A DNA stretch of 64,000 nt from CBDCFT01 sp965216365. GTDB taxonomy: Bacteria > Pseudomonadota > Gammaproteobacteria > Arenicellales > CBDCFT01. The translations under genes were made by a program, and so were the position numbers. The stretch is taken from contig CBDCFT010000055.1 of NCBI GenBank assembly GCA_965216365.1, forward strand, positions 74,760 through 138,759, given 5' to 3'. Shown here piece by piece: positions 44,965 to 54,864 of the stretch. The stretch's first letter is position 1. Each line of letters opens with the position of its first letter. The notes under the pieces are model-generated. The model was not told the origin of the DNA, made no database searches, and saw only the letters and a list, made by a program, of their open reading frames with translations.

Positions 44965-46767
44965 TTATTCGCCTGTCTTGACGGAGTGTATCCAAGAGTT
45001 AAAACTAAGTAAGCATCCGATCAATTTACTATGATCGAATTCCTTAGAGAAATGTTCTGCGAGTTTTTTTTCCACAATACTCGGCTTCACTACACCTCCG
45101 TAATTCGATTTGGTATCGATCAATCGCTCTTGCAAAAATTCTCTAAGACTTGTCCGAAACCAATTCTCATAATCCGTTGTTGGCTGCGAATGACTAAGCA
45201 AGAAACTCTTTAAAGTTTCTGGTAAGCGTCGAGTCGTAAAATCTAAAGCACGCTTTGAAAAGCGTATTGCTTGCGGCCAACTCACGGGAATTCCGCGCTT
45301 GTCATCCTCAACCCGTGCGAAGCGGTGCAAATATTTCGCATGCATTTGTAAATATGCTCGTTGCTCTATTAATGTACTAGCCGGCGCTTGTTCCATTAAT
45401 TCTACTAGCGGAGAATAATAGAAAGGCGTTTGTACCGATATGTACGGGCGTAAAAGATGTGGCCCGAATTGTATAAATCGCTGCTGACGTTCGACCAGGT
45501 CAAAACGATGACACCCCCACCAAACGGGCAGCCTATCAAGGTTTTCGAAATGTTTGGTGACAGCTTGGCGAGGATCGTATTCAGTAGCAAACAGAAAATC
45601 AGGTTCAAATAACTCCTTTCGCTCCTCGGGCGTTGACAGAACTGTAGCCCGTTGTCGATACACAAGTTCTACAGCCTGCTCACTAGATCGACTCATAATC
45701 ATTCGCCACCCGAGATGCCCCCCCGTCAACGCATCACCACCCAACCCGTCAAGCAAACACGCATGGTTTGCTCTGATTCGGTCTGCCAGACTGAGTATAT
45801 GAAAATGAATTGCACCAACCATTCCGCCAGTTACTTCAACAGCATGATCGATCCATTTCGTAAGGAAGCTGCCATCAATATACTCCACCGTGTGTGGAAT
45901 TCCCGCTACCTGGGAAAGCTTTCTGGCTATGTCAGTTTCTCGATTGTCGGTCGCAGAAAAAGTATAAGCGCGCAGGCTGATATCTTGATCAAATGCACAC
46001 CCGAGCAATGCCCTTGAATCCAACCCACCAGAGAGCGTTATGCCCATATCAGAAGATACGGTAGATTGTTCAATCGATTCGGATAGATATGTATAAAGTC
46101 GATCCGTAACTTCCATTGCACTACATCGTGGTCCGTTTCGAATCGAGTGTTCCTCTGCGTATGTATGGAGCTGTGTTTTGTTTTGGCAAAAAGACAAAAT
46201 GGTCGCCGCCGGTAGCATTCTTACCGCGTTTGCAAATGTACGATCACCAGTTACATGCTCGAACGCAAAAAAATCCAGCAGCGCGTCTTTATCTAGCTCC
46301 CAGTTCAAAAACCGACTGCGCAATATCGGACCGATTCGAGTTGAAAAAATCAAAGCGCTTCCAGTGAGCGCATAGTATATTGGTTGAAGCCGGTAACGAT
46401 CACCGACAATAAAACAGGTTTGCGATTCGGCGTTCACTACACACCCAACGTAGGGTGGTCTAGCATCACGGAGAACTTTCGTGACCGTTCCTTGGCTCGT
46501 ATCTAATAAGGACTGACTAACGTCGACCGTCTCGGGAAACGGACATTGTCCTATCCACGCTTGCGCGTTTTGTGTAGTCTTATCAATAGAGATTTCGACT
46601 TCATGTGCATCTAGAGACGTAACGACACCTAACGCTATTCCAGGTGACTCAAACACCCTTGGCTTAGCCTCATAAACGGATTGGAAGTCCAGCCTCATTT
46701 TTTCAAACGATCCTTTGAAATCCTGAGAATGAGCCAAAAAATCAACTATCCCAAATAACTCTGGCAT
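44965..46767 (-). CDS. Asparagine-synthase-like amidotransferase lacking the N-terminal cysteine
   Basis: 600 residues. The synthetase half is clear: the PPi loop GITLSGGLDSRALLGC near residue 246 and further conserved blocks LDGLGGDALTGGH at about 339-351. The N-terminal glutaminase-like half is present in outline (VGDRYRLQPIYY, RIGPILRS), but the protein begins MPELFGIVDF rather than Met-Cys-Gly, so the Cys2 nucleophile that frees ammonia from glutamine is absent. It could use free ammonia or another amine, as in beta-lactam-synthetase-like relatives, to form an amide on a carboxylated sugar or protein. It is a frequent type of gene in exosortase loci; the lack of Cys2 here is a direct reading. 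Confidence 0.85.
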   Translation of the reverse strand: MPELFGIVDFLAHSQDFKGSFEKMRLDFQSVYEAKPRVFESPGIALGVVTSLDAHEVEISIDKTTQNAQAWIGQCPFPETVDVSQSLLDTSQGTVTKVLRDARPPYVGCVVNAESQTCFIVGDRYRLQPIYYALTGSALIFSTRIGPILRSRFLNWELDKDALLDFFAFEHVTGDRTFANAVRMLPAATILSFCQNKTQLHTYAEEHSIRNGPRCSAMEVTDRLYTYLSESIEQSTVSSDMGITLSGGLDSRALLGCAFDQDISLRAYTFSATDNRETDIARKLSQVAGIPHTVEYIDGSFLTKWIDHAVEVTGGMVGAIHFHILSLADRIRANHACLLDGLGGDALTGGHLGWRMIMSRSSEQAVELVYRQRATVLSTPEERKELFEPDFLFATEYDPRQAVTKHFENLDRLPVWWGCHRFDLVERQQRFIQFGPHLLRPYISVQTPFYYSPLVELMEQAPASTLIEQRAYLQMHAKYLHRFARVEDDKRGIPVSWPQAIRFSKRALDFTTRRLPETLKSFLLSHSQPTTDYENWFRTSLREFLQERLIDTKSNYGGVVKPSIVEKKLAEHFSKEFDHSKLIGCLLSFNSWIHSVKTGE

Positions 46768-46992
46768 TTGCTAATTTACGATTATTGTTAACTGTAAAGA
46801 TGTTTTACCAAGCGCATGTGAAATTTTCTGTAGAATACACCGATTGAGCTGATTGTCTCACAGATGTAAATAGCAACCTTGGAAATCAGAGCAATAACAA
46901 CAATGGCTCAAACCGATCTGTATTGCCTAATTGCCCGCGAGATTTAATTTATTGTAAAGCGATGAAATATAACATTGGAATGCACTAACGCT

Positions 46993-48201
46993 GTGAAAAT
47001 CGGCTATTTGACTAGTCAATACCCCGCGACTTCACACACTTTTATACGTCGAGAGGTTGCGGCTCTTCGAGAACGGGGATTTGATATACACACGTTTAGT
47101 ATCCGAAGGCCAGCGCCTGAAGAGCGCAACTCAAAACTTGACCAGCCTGAGTACGAAAATACCTGGTATGTATTCCCTCTATCGTATCGCTTTGTGATTG
47201 CCCATTTATTTGCATTCCTTCGCCGTCCAATTACCTATTTTAGTGTATTGGGAACTGCATTCAGTCATCGGGTACCAGGTATAAAAGCATTTTTGCAATC
47301 AGTCGCCTATTTCGGTGAAGCGATCTATTTGGCGGACGAACTGAAAACCCAGCAAATCGATCACCTTCACAACCATTTTGCAAACCCTAGCGCCAACGTA
47401 GGTTTTCTCAGCAGTCACTACCTTGGTATTACCTGGAGTCTGACAATTCATGGCGCCTCAGATTCAGATTATCCATCAAGCTTTTTACTTCCATCCAAAG
47501 TCCACCATGCACAATTTGTTGCTTGTGTGTGCCACTTTACCATGGCACAAGCAATGCGCAGATTAGAACCCGCTTTGTGGATGAAGTTATTCATCAGTCG
47601 TTGCGGCCTGGATCTTTCTCAATTTAAAGCGAGCGATAAAAACAAATCGATTGGGAGCAAGATCAGAGTTATATGTATTGCACGCCTTTCTCCTGAAAAA
47701 GGTATCACCGGACTGATATACGCGTTTTCGAAAGTCATTGAGAATGGAATCGATGCACAACTGCGAATTCTTGGCGAAGGAATCGATCGATCAAGAATCG
47801 AAAACGCCATACGCAGCTTGAGTCTTGAGAACCACTGTCAGCTACCGGGCCGAATTTCTGAGCAAGAAATTGTTGGTGAATTAACCAACGCAGATATACT
47901 CGTGTTACCAAGCTTTATGGAAGGTTTACCGGTCGTGTTAATGGAAGCGCTGGCTTGTAGGGTGCCCGTAATCGCTCCGAACGTCGGCGGTGTATCAGAG
48001 CTTGTAAACGATAGAATTTCCGGTTTGTTGTTCAGTCCAGGCAATTGGAGTCAACTCGCCGATAATCTTTTGGAATTGAGTAAGAATCCGGAACTACGAA
48101 AACAACTAGCAAATCAAGGCGCACAACGCGTGACCGAAGAGTTCGATATTAAATTGGCTGTTAACCCTCTTGCTGGTAAATTTCTCGAATTGCAACAATA
48201 A
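46993..48201 (+). CDS. Glycosyltransferase family 4 (GT-B)
   Basis: GTG at 46993 gives the natural N-terminus MKIGYLTSQYPATSHTFIRREV (402 residues); the frame is open to a TTG at 46975. SHTFIRREVxAL is the signature start of GT4 enzymes such as colanic-acid WcaL-type transferases. The C-terminal half has VICIARLSPEKGITGLIYAF at about 222-241, RILGEGIDRSRIE, and PSFMEGLPVVLMEALACRVPVIA at about 310-332, which holds the E-x7-E donor site. It begins a plus-strand run with the deacetylase (15-base gap). A sugar-adding step in the exosortase-linked polysaccharide is likely. Confidence 0.92.
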   Translation: MKIGYLTSQYPATSHTFIRREVAALRERGFDIHTFSIRRPAPEERNSKLDQPEYENTWYVFPLSYRFVIAHLFAFLRRPITYFSVLGTAFSHRVPGIKAFLQSVAYFGEAIYLADELKTQQIDHLHNHFANPSANVGFLSSHYLGITWSLTIHGASDSDYPSSFLLPSKVHHAQFVACVCHFTMAQAMRRLEPALWMKLFISRCGLDLSQFKASDKNKSIGSKIRVICIARLSPEKGITGLIYAFSKVIENGIDAQLRILGEGIDRSRIENAIRSLSLENHCQLPGRISEQEIVGELTNADILVLPSFMEGLPVVLMEALACRVPVIAPNVGGVSELVNDRISGLLFSPGNWSQLADNLLELSKNPELRKQLANQGAQRVTEEFDIKLAVNPLAGKFLELQQ

Positions 48202-48216
48202 ATATTAGCAGTCGCG

Positions 48217-49257
48217 ATGCATTCCGGTGTAAATATAAAAGGTTTACTGCGTGATGCGCTTGCATTCTCACTGAATGTTACTCGCATTACCTATGCTGCC
48301 AAGCGCCACAAAAATCATTTCGTCGTCGTAACCTTTCATAGAGTGTTACCAAAGAATCAACGAAGACAATATCCCTATCCTGGGCTTGCAGTCACGCCTA
48401 CGGAGTTTCGTTGGTTTTTAAACTTCTTTAAACGCTCTTATACATGCGGTAGTCTAAAAGAGGTTCATTCCCGTTACTGCAACGGCGAAAGGCCATCCCG
48501 GCCGCTACTAGCGATAACATTCGATGACGGCCAGCTCGACAACTACATTCATGCCAGACCCATTCTCGCTGAACTGGAACTTTCGGCCTCCTTTTTCATA
48601 CCCATCAATCCCGTCGAGTCATCGGAATCAATATGGCATGATCGACTAGGGTTTGCCACGTTAAGAGCGCTTCGGAACTCCACCCCCAAGAATCTTCTTA
48701 TGGAATTGATTGCAAGGGATAACATCGCCGAGGAGACCAACTCGGTTTTAAGTTCCATAATCGCGCACGCAAAAACTTTACCAATCGATGAGCGTATAAA
48801 ATTTACAAATTCAGTTGAAAATCTGACGGAAAACTTCGTAATACCCGATTGGGCTGGACTAATGCAGTGGGAACAAGCTCGTGAACTTGTAGATGATGGC
48901 CACGAAATTGGTTCACACTCTATGACGCATGAATTGCTCCCAAAATGCAGCGCTGGCGAAATCGAATTCGAAGTTTCCGAATCAAAGTCGATCTTAGAAA
49001 ACCGCCTGAATACGGAGATCAGTTCATTTTGCTATCCAAATGGGGATCACGACAACCGTGCCGTTGACGCGGTACAGCGCGCGGGTTATGGTCGAGCAGT
49101 GACTACGACGTGGGGATCAAACGATTCTGATACAAATATTTTTACACTGCGGCGATGTGATATGAACCCGTTTAACACCCGCACACAGTTTGGCCAACTT
49201 TCCGAACCAGTCCTGGCTTTTCGCCTGAGTGGACTGCATCCAGGTTTGCGCGCGTAA
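48217..49257 (+). CDS. Polysaccharide deacetylase (NodB family)
   Basis: 346 residues. LAITFDDGQLDNYIHARPIL at about 106-125 holds the FDDG motif (catalytic base and metal aspartate). HEIGSHSMTHELLPKC at about 229-244 holds the H-S-x-x-H metal site, and SSFCYPNGDHDNRA near 270 is the third NodB block. The enzyme would remove N- or O-acetyl groups from the glycan. There is no clear signal peptide, so it probably acts in the cytoplasm or needs an unknown export route. Such deacetylases are standard members of exosortase polysaccharide clusters. It lies between two glycosyltransferase genes. Confidence 0.9.
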   Translation: MHSGVNIKGLLRDALAFSLNVTRITYAAKRHKNHFVVVTFHRVLPKNQRRQYPYPGLAVTPTEFRWFLNFFKRSYTCGSLKEVHSRYCNGERPSRPLLAITFDDGQLDNYIHARPILAELELSASFFIPINPVESSESIWHDRLGFATLRALRNSTPKNLLMELIARDNIAEETNSVLSSIIAHAKTLPIDERIKFTNSVENLTENFVIPDWAGLMQWEQARELVDDGHEIGSHSMTHELLPKCSAGEIEFEVSESKSILENRLNTEISSFCYPNGDHDNRAVDAVQRAGYGRAVTTTWGSNDSDTNIFTLRRCDMNPFNTRTQFGQLSEPVLAFRLSGLHPGLRA

Positions 49258-49301
49258 TTGAACAGCGACCTGGATAAGAAAAGGTAACTTGTTTTTCTCA
49301 C

Positions 49302-50237
49302 GTGACTACAAAATATGCACTTATCACTCCGTGTCGCGATGAAGCTGCTTATCTGCAGACAACCATCGACAGTATCACCGGACAAACGGTAAAGCCGACG
49401 CGGTGGATTATTGTTGATGATGGTTCAACGGATTCCACACCGGAAATTCTAAAATCAGCGGCGCAAAAGTACTCATTCATTAAGATAATCCGACGAGAGG
49501 ATCGCGGCGAAAGGTCGGTTGGCCCCGGCGTTATTGATGCTTTTTACGCCGGCCTCGCCACTATAACAATCGAGGACTTCGACTATATTTGCAAACTAGA
49601 TGGTGACCTCGAACTACCCGAGCAGTACTTCGAGTCGCTCATGCAACACTTTACCGACGACCCGTGGCTAGGAACACTTTCCGGCAAACTATTCGTTCGA
49701 TACGGCGAAAAACTGGTCGAGGAACGATGTGGCGATGAAAACTCTGTTGGGCCTGCCAAATTTTACAAAGTAGAATGTTTTAAAGACATCAATGGTTTCG
49801 TTCGCGCCGTGTGCTGGGACGGCATCGATGGTCACATGTGCCGAATGAACGGGTGGAAAGCGTTATCGATTAACGATATAAATTTACAGATCATTCATCT
49901 TCGCCGTATGGGTTCCAGTTACAAGGGAATATGGACTGGTCGATTGCGATGGGGACGGGGTAAATATTTTATGGGATCTCGGTGGTACTACATGGTGGCA
50001 GTTTCTCTATACCGCGTATTCGAACGACCGTATTTTATCAACGGCATCGGCATACTCGTTGGTTACCTTCAGGCGGCGTTTCGAGGTGATCAGCGTTTCG
50101 ATGATCAAAGCTATTTATCCTTTTTCAGAAAATACGAGCTTGAGTCACTCTTGTTTGGCAAACGCAATACAATGAAAAAATATCATGACCAATTAATGGA
50201 AAGCTTACCCCAACGCCGAACCATTAAAGAATCCTAA
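49302..50237 (+). CDS. Glycosyltransferase family 2
   Basis: 311 residues, GTG start. The GT-A start KYALITPCRDEAAYLQTTIDSI is followed by RWIIVDDGSTDSTPEIL at about 32-48 and YICKLDGDLELPEQYF at about 92-107, which contains the donor-binding LDGD. GIDGHMCRMNGWKA near residue 170 sits at the acceptor region. One C-terminal hydrophobic patch (about 225-265) may associate with the membrane. The enzyme should extend the lipid-linked glycan. The next gene (TagA/WecG type) starts 49 bases later in the same direction. Confidence 0.88.
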   Translation: MTTKYALITPCRDEAAYLQTTIDSITGQTVKPTRWIIVDDGSTDSTPEILKSAAQKYSFIKIIRREDRGERSVGPGVIDAFYAGLATITIEDFDYICKLDGDLELPEQYFESLMQHFTDDPWLGTLSGKLFVRYGEKLVEERCGDENSVGPAKFYKVECFKDINGFVRAVCWDGIDGHMCRMNGWKALSINDINLQIIHLRRMGSSYKGIWTGRLRWGRGKYFMGSRWYYMVAVSLYRVFERPYFINGIGILVGYLQAAFRGDQRFDDQSYLSFFRKYELESLLFGKRNTMKKYHDQLMESLPQRRTIKES

Positions 50238-50286
50238 AGAATGGATTCGACTAGTAATTAGCGTTTTTTCGCATTTTCCACTACTA

Positions 50287-51414
50287 ATGTTGCTGGACGA
50301 TAAACTAGTAGAGAAAGATTTAGAAAGAAATGTGTGGTGTGTGCTGGGTCTGATATTTGACAATGTCAACATGGACCAAGCGATTGGCACGATTAATTCT
50401 GCCTGCCATAGTGGTGACCGACTAACTGTTTGCACTCCCAACCTGAATTTTATCTCAATGGCACAGGCGGATCCGAAATTTCGTGACTCCGTACTGAGAA
50501 GTGAACTGTCTCTACTTGATGGTATGCCTATCCTCTGGGTGGCAAAATTATTGAACTACCCTTTACCTGAACGCGTTCCCGGATCGGGTTTAACAGAAAA
50601 AATGTACAATCAGGTAGGTGATAAACTTAAAGTGTTCTTGTTCGGGGGTTCCGCAGGAACCGCAGAAAAGGCGAGTACGAGAACAAACAAACACTCGTCA
50701 GGCCTTCAGGTTATCGGCCATCACGATCCCGGATTTGTTTCCGTCGAAGAGATGAGTTCGGATCCGATAATAAACGAGATAAATTCGTGCACACCTGACA
50801 TGCTCCTGCTGGCATTGGGGGCCAGCAAAGCGCAAAGCTGGATTGATCTAAATAAAACGCGTCTTAACGCACGAATAATAATCCATGTCGGTGCCACTAT
50901 GGGATTTCTGGCCGGTACGATTAAACGCGCCCCCGATGCGATACAACAAATAGGACTCGAGTGGTTGTGGCGCATTTTCGAAGAACCGTCACTTTGGCAA
51001 AGATACGCGAAAGATGGTATTTCCGTTGGCTGGCTGTTTTTGACACGAATCGTGCCCTACTTTTTCTGGCTACGACTAAAAGAGCGCAGATATACCCATA
51101 ACCCACATTTAGGTGTCGAGACTGACAGCACCCCAAACAGTTTTGTGGTTAAATTATCCGGCGTCGGTATCTGTAAAACACTCTCTTTGTTTATCCCAGT
51201 ATTAGTGGAAGCGGTACGAGTTCAAAAAAACGTGCAAATTAACCTATCTGATCTCGTATACATCGATTCGAGGTTTTTAGCGTCATTCATTCTGCTACGC
51301 AAACACGTATTGCTAGGTGGGAACACCCTCCGCCTGAGCCATATTCCGGCGCACATAAAGCGCATTATTTATTACAATTGCGTGGAGTTTCTTCTATCGA
51401 AAGATGTCAAATAG
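50287..51414 (+). CDS. WecG/TagA/CpsF (GT26) glycosyltransferase with C-terminal STAS-like domain
   Basis: 375 residues. Residues 15-260 are a GT26 domain: VCTPNLNFISMAQADPKFRD near 50-68, SLLDGMPILWVAKLL at about 76-90, VFLFGGSAGTAEKA and PDMLLLALGASKAQSWI. MGFLAGTIKRAPDAIQQIGLEW, at about 206 onward, is the family's most conserved stretch. Residues ~285-375 do not belong to GT26 and read like a STAS domain: FVVKLSGVGICKTL, then VQINLSDLVYIDSRFLASFILL, then LRLSHIPAHIKRIIYYN. The fused domain could bind a nucleotide or partner and regulate the transferase. GT26 enzymes add N-acetylmannosamine-type sugars to the lipid-linked primer. Confidence 0.88.
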   Translation: MLLDDKLVEKDLERNVWCVLGLIFDNVNMDQAIGTINSACHSGDRLTVCTPNLNFISMAQADPKFRDSVLRSELSLLDGMPILWVAKLLNYPLPERVPGSGLTEKMYNQVGDKLKVFLFGGSAGTAEKASTRTNKHSSGLQVIGHHDPGFVSVEEMSSDPIINEINSCTPDMLLLALGASKAQSWIDLNKTRLNARIIIHVGATMGFLAGTIKRAPDAIQQIGLEWLWRIFEEPSLWQRYAKDGISVGWLFLTRIVPYFFWLRLKERRYTHNPHLGVETDSTPNSFVVKLSGVGICKTLSLFIPVLVEAVRVQKNVQINLSDLVYIDSRFLASFILLRKHVLLGGNTLRLSHIPAHIKRIIYYNCVEFLLSKDVK

Positions 51415-51563
51415 CATAACCTGACTAAAAACTACCTGATGAATTGTAAAATCCAGTAAATAGCAGGCACCTAATCCAATAAGCCGTGTCAAAATTCGCT
51501 TAGAAAAGTCGGCGCGGTAATTTCAATACAAGATCAAACCAGATAAAACAATGTACATAAAAA

Positions 51564-53141
51564 ATGCAATCCATTAGCGATAATTCAATTGTGTGGAAAA
51601 TAACACCTAGGGTGTGGGGGCTAATTGCCATCACCGCTGCTTTTATATTATTCGCATTCTATGGTGGGTTTGAGCAACTGATACGTCGATACAATAAGTA
51701 CGAAGAGTACAGCTACGGATATATGATACCGTTTGTATGTGCGTTTTTTGTCTTGCAAAAGAAAGACATTCTAGAGCGCATGGTTTTCTGCCCAAGCTGG
51801 TGGGGAGTTTGCTGTTCTGTCTTTGGCATAGTTCTTTTAATTGTCGGAGAATTAAGTGCTCTGTATATCTTTGTGCACTATGGATTCCTGTTCGTTTTGT
51901 TTGGCTTGGTCATATCTTTTATGGGTGAGTCAGCAACACGAACTATTTTGACACCACTATTTATTCTGGTGTTCGCAATACCTCTGCCCTATTTTATTGA
52001 TTCGGATTTATCCGGCAGCCTGCAACTGTTGTCTTCGCAGCTAGGTGTTGCAGTAATTCGATTTTTCGATATCCCAGTTTATCTAGAAGGTAACGTCATT
52101 GACCTGGGTGTCTACAAGCTCCAAGTAGTAGAAGCATGCAGCGGCTTACGTTATTTATATCCGCTGATGGCATTCGGTTTTATCTGTGCATATATTTGGC
52201 ACGCCCCGATTTGGAAAAAAGTGATTTTATTTTTGTCAACTATTCCAATTACTATCTTGATGAATAGTTTTCGTATTGGTGTTATCGGTGTTCTTGTCGA
52301 ACGGGTAGGCATTGAACAAGCAGAGGGCTTCCTTCATCAGTTCGAAGGCTGGATTATTTTTATGGCCTGCGTAGTGATCCTGTTTGCGGAAATGTATTTA
52401 ATGAGTTTCATTGGAAAAACTGAGCGGCGTGGACTCAACATCACTAACTTAGACTTACCGCCGTTGCTTCAAGACAAAACCAATGCGAAGTACAGAAAAA
52501 CGTCAAAGCCGTTCCTTGTTTCCTGTCTTATAGTCATAATAGGTGCAATTACAAGTGTATCAATCTCTAATCGCGTTGATGCTTCACCCCCCAGACAAAT
52601 GCTTGCGTCGATTCCATTAAATATTGGCATGTGGAAAGGTGAACATGCGGAATTTAAGGAACGATATATTTCAGCACTTAAATTTACCGACTACTTGATG
52701 GCAAATTTTAGTCGTTCATCTAAAGACGACATTAATTTGTATGTCGCGTACTATGAAAACCAGCGAAAGGGAAACTCACCTCATTCTCCGAGGGTATGTA
52801 TACCGGGTGGGGGATGGCAGATTGCCGAATTTGATAGGAAACAAGTTCCTATTCGGTCCAACTCCGGCACCTTGAAATACAACCGGGCGATTATTAAGAA
52901 AGGCGAGAATGCTCAACTCGTATATTACTGGTTCCAACAACGCGGGAGATTGATGGCGAACGAATACTTTGTTAAATGGTATTTGTTTTGGGATGCGTTG
53001 ACGAAAAATCGAACGGACGGTGCCATGGTTCGCTTAACGACACAGATCGAGTCTGACGAAGATATTCGTGACGCTGATAAACGCTTAATAGACTTCGCGA
53101 CACTTGTATCGGAGCACCTCGACCCGTATATTCCTATCTAG
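51564..53141 (+). CDS. xrtD: Exosortase (XrtD type) fused to EpsI domain
   Basis: 525 residues. The N-terminal ~290 residues have about eight transmembrane helices and the exosortase catalytic set: Cys192 in VVEACSGLRYL, Arg237 in NSFRIGVIG and His258 in FLHQFEGW. The C-terminal part (about 325-525) is an EpsI/DUF3485 domain with HSPRVCIPGGGW near 411-422. The length and EpsI fusion match XrtD, the exosortase paired with VPLPA-CTERM substrates, and a VPLPA protein is encoded at 57480. The enzyme cuts the sorting signal and transfers the protein to an unknown surface acceptor, often linked to the polysaccharide. Symbol is given on architecture and substrate type. Confidence 0.88.
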   Translation: MQSISDNSIVWKITPRVWGLIAITAAFILFAFYGGFEQLIRRYNKYEEYSYGYMIPFVCAFFVLQKKDILERMVFCPSWWGVCCSVFGIVLLIVGELSALYIFVHYGFLFVLFGLVISFMGESATRTILTPLFILVFAIPLPYFIDSDLSGSLQLLSSQLGVAVIRFFDIPVYLEGNVIDLGVYKLQVVEACSGLRYLYPLMAFGFICAYIWHAPIWKKVILFLSTIPITILMNSFRIGVIGVLVERVGIEQAEGFLHQFEGWIIFMACVVILFAEMYLMSFIGKTERRGLNITNLDLPPLLQDKTNAKYRKTSKPFLVSCLIVIIGAITSVSISNRVDASPPRQMLASIPLNIGMWKGEHAEFKERYISALKFTDYLMANFSRSSKDDINLYVAYYENQRKGNSPHSPRVCIPGGGWQIAEFDRKQVPIRSNSGTLKYNRAIIKKGENAQLVYYWFQQRGRLMANEYFVKWYLFWDALTKNRTDGAMVRLTTQIESDEDIRDADKRLIDFATLVSEHLDPYIPI

Positions 53142-53180
53142 GAAATTTGTTGAGTTCGATTGGGGGATCGAGGGAGCGAT

Positions 53181-54806
53181 ATGTCTTATTTACTGATAGC
53201 GTCAGTCTCTTTGTTTGTATGCATGGCGCTAGTGCCATTGTTAATCAAACTTGCACCAACTGTTGGAATGCTGGATCAACCAGCGTCTCGAAAAGTACAC
53301 GAAAATCCTATTCCTCGTGTCGGCGGTATCGGCCTTGTTGTAGGTTCCCTATGCGCGGTTCTTATCTGGCTTCCGCTTGACAAGGTAATTCAATCCTATT
53401 TGCTCGGGTCTTTAGTCCTGCTTTTTTTCGGAAGCTGGGACGATATGAAGGAAATCGGACACTATTGGAAATTTCTAGGTCAGTTCATTGCGACGGCTAT
53501 TGTTGTTTTTTATGGTGGGGTAAAAGTCTCGCTATTACCCTTCACCGGCTTGGCCACAATACCTGACTTTATCGCTATTCCCTTCACTTTCATTGCCATG
53601 GTGGGAATGATTAATGCAATTAACCACTCAGACGGCCTTGACGGCTTAGCCGGGGGCGAATCGTTGTTGAGCTTACTAGCGATAGCTTTTCTCGCTCACT
53701 TAGCTGGTGGAGATTACGAAATAATCATCGCTATCGCTGTAGTTGGAGGCATAGTAGGGTTTTTGCGCTTCAACACACACCCGGCCAGAGTGTTTATGGG
53801 TGACAGCGGCAGCCAATTCTTAGGCTTCACCTTGGGTCTGCTAGCGATAGTACTAACCCAACAAACTGACCCCGCGATTAGCAAGGCAATTCCGGCATTA
53901 CTACTCGGCTTACCGGTGATAGATATCATCATCGTATTCGCCTTGCGAATAAAAAGCGGCGTGAATTGGTTTGAAGCAACAAGAAACCATTTGCATCATC
54001 GTTTATTGGAATTGGGATTCCTGCACCATGAAGCAGTGGTCATTATCTACGCAATTCACGGATTTTATGTCGTGTGCGGTGTACTCTTGTGCTACGAGAC
54101 CGATTTTATGATTGTCGCACTCTATCTTAGTGTCGCTGTCACCGTATTTAGTATCGTCACTATGGCGGAACGTTCCGGCTGGCATGCTCACACCCATACA
54201 AAAGACAGTTTTCTTTTTCGATATACCGTAGAGAAAATTCGTCGACACAAAATTCCCAGTAAAGCTCCAATAATTGTATTAAGCTGGATTGTACCAATCG
54301 CGATGATTGGTTTCAGCTTTCTGACAACTTCCGTTCCGCGCGATTTCGCAATGGCCTCGGCTATACTAGTAATCGTGATGATTCTATTATACGCCCTTTA
54401 CAAAGTTGACTCTTTAATTGTAAGACGTGGTGTCATCTACGTCGCTGTAACATTTCTGGTTTATCTGATGGTCAAAGAGCCGCCGACTTGGCTTACTAAC
54501 GCTCCAAAACTGGACACAATATTCTTTACATCGATAGCGATAACCGTTGCCTTAGCTATTAGATTCTCCACCAAAGCATTCCGCATAACCCCTATGGATT
54601 ATCTGATCATGCTAGCCATACTTGGAATTTCGTTGTCGCGAGGATTGACTGATACAGATATTGATGCTAACGGTATCTTGATTAAAGTTATAATAATGAT
54701 CTATGCAAGTGAGTTGTTAATCACAATTAGGCCCAATAAATCTTATGGGCTTAACATCGCGGCACTAATTTCGTTGGGCGTCTTGTCAATACGAGGGCTT
54801 TTTTAA
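53181..54806 (+). CDS. Undecaprenyl-phosphate glycosyl-1-phosphate transferase (MraY/WecA family)
   Basis: ATG at 53181 follows a GGGAG site and gives 541 residues; the frame also opens at a TTG at 53160. The N-terminal ~340 residues form the WecA fold: SRKVHENPIPRVGG, NAINHSDGLDGLAGG with the catalytic aspartates, RVFMGDSGSQFLG, and ATRNHLHHRLLELGF. About 10 helices make up this part. The remaining ~200 residues add several more helices and are not part of the core family. The enzyme starts the glycan by moving a sugar-1-phosphate onto undecaprenyl phosphate. It follows the exosortase gene by 39 bases, and both should be in one transcript with prsT. Confidence 0.9.
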   Translation: MSYLLIASVSLFVCMALVPLLIKLAPTVGMLDQPASRKVHENPIPRVGGIGLVVGSLCAVLIWLPLDKVIQSYLLGSLVLLFFGSWDDMKEIGHYWKFLGQFIATAIVVFYGGVKVSLLPFTGLATIPDFIAIPFTFIAMVGMINAINHSDGLDGLAGGESLLSLLAIAFLAHLAGGDYEIIIAIAVVGGIVGFLRFNTHPARVFMGDSGSQFLGFTLGLLAIVLTQQTDPAISKAIPALLLGLPVIDIIIVFALRIKSGVNWFEATRNHLHHRLLELGFLHHEAVVIIYAIHGFYVVCGVLLCYETDFMIVALYLSVAVTVFSIVTMAERSGWHAHTHTKDSFLFRYTVEKIRRHKIPSKAPIIVLSWIVPIAMIGFSFLTTSVPRDFAMASAILVIVMILLYALYKVDSLIVRRGVIYVAVTFLVYLMVKEPPTWLTNAPKLDTIFFTSIAITVALAIRFSTKAFRITPMDYLIMLAILGISLSRGLTDTDIDANGILIKVIIMIYASELLITIRPNKSYGLNIAALISLGVLSIRGLF

Positions 54807-54864
54807 GAATCACATGTTTGTTACAAACTCGATCCACGATCGAATCTGCAAAGGATTATCAATC

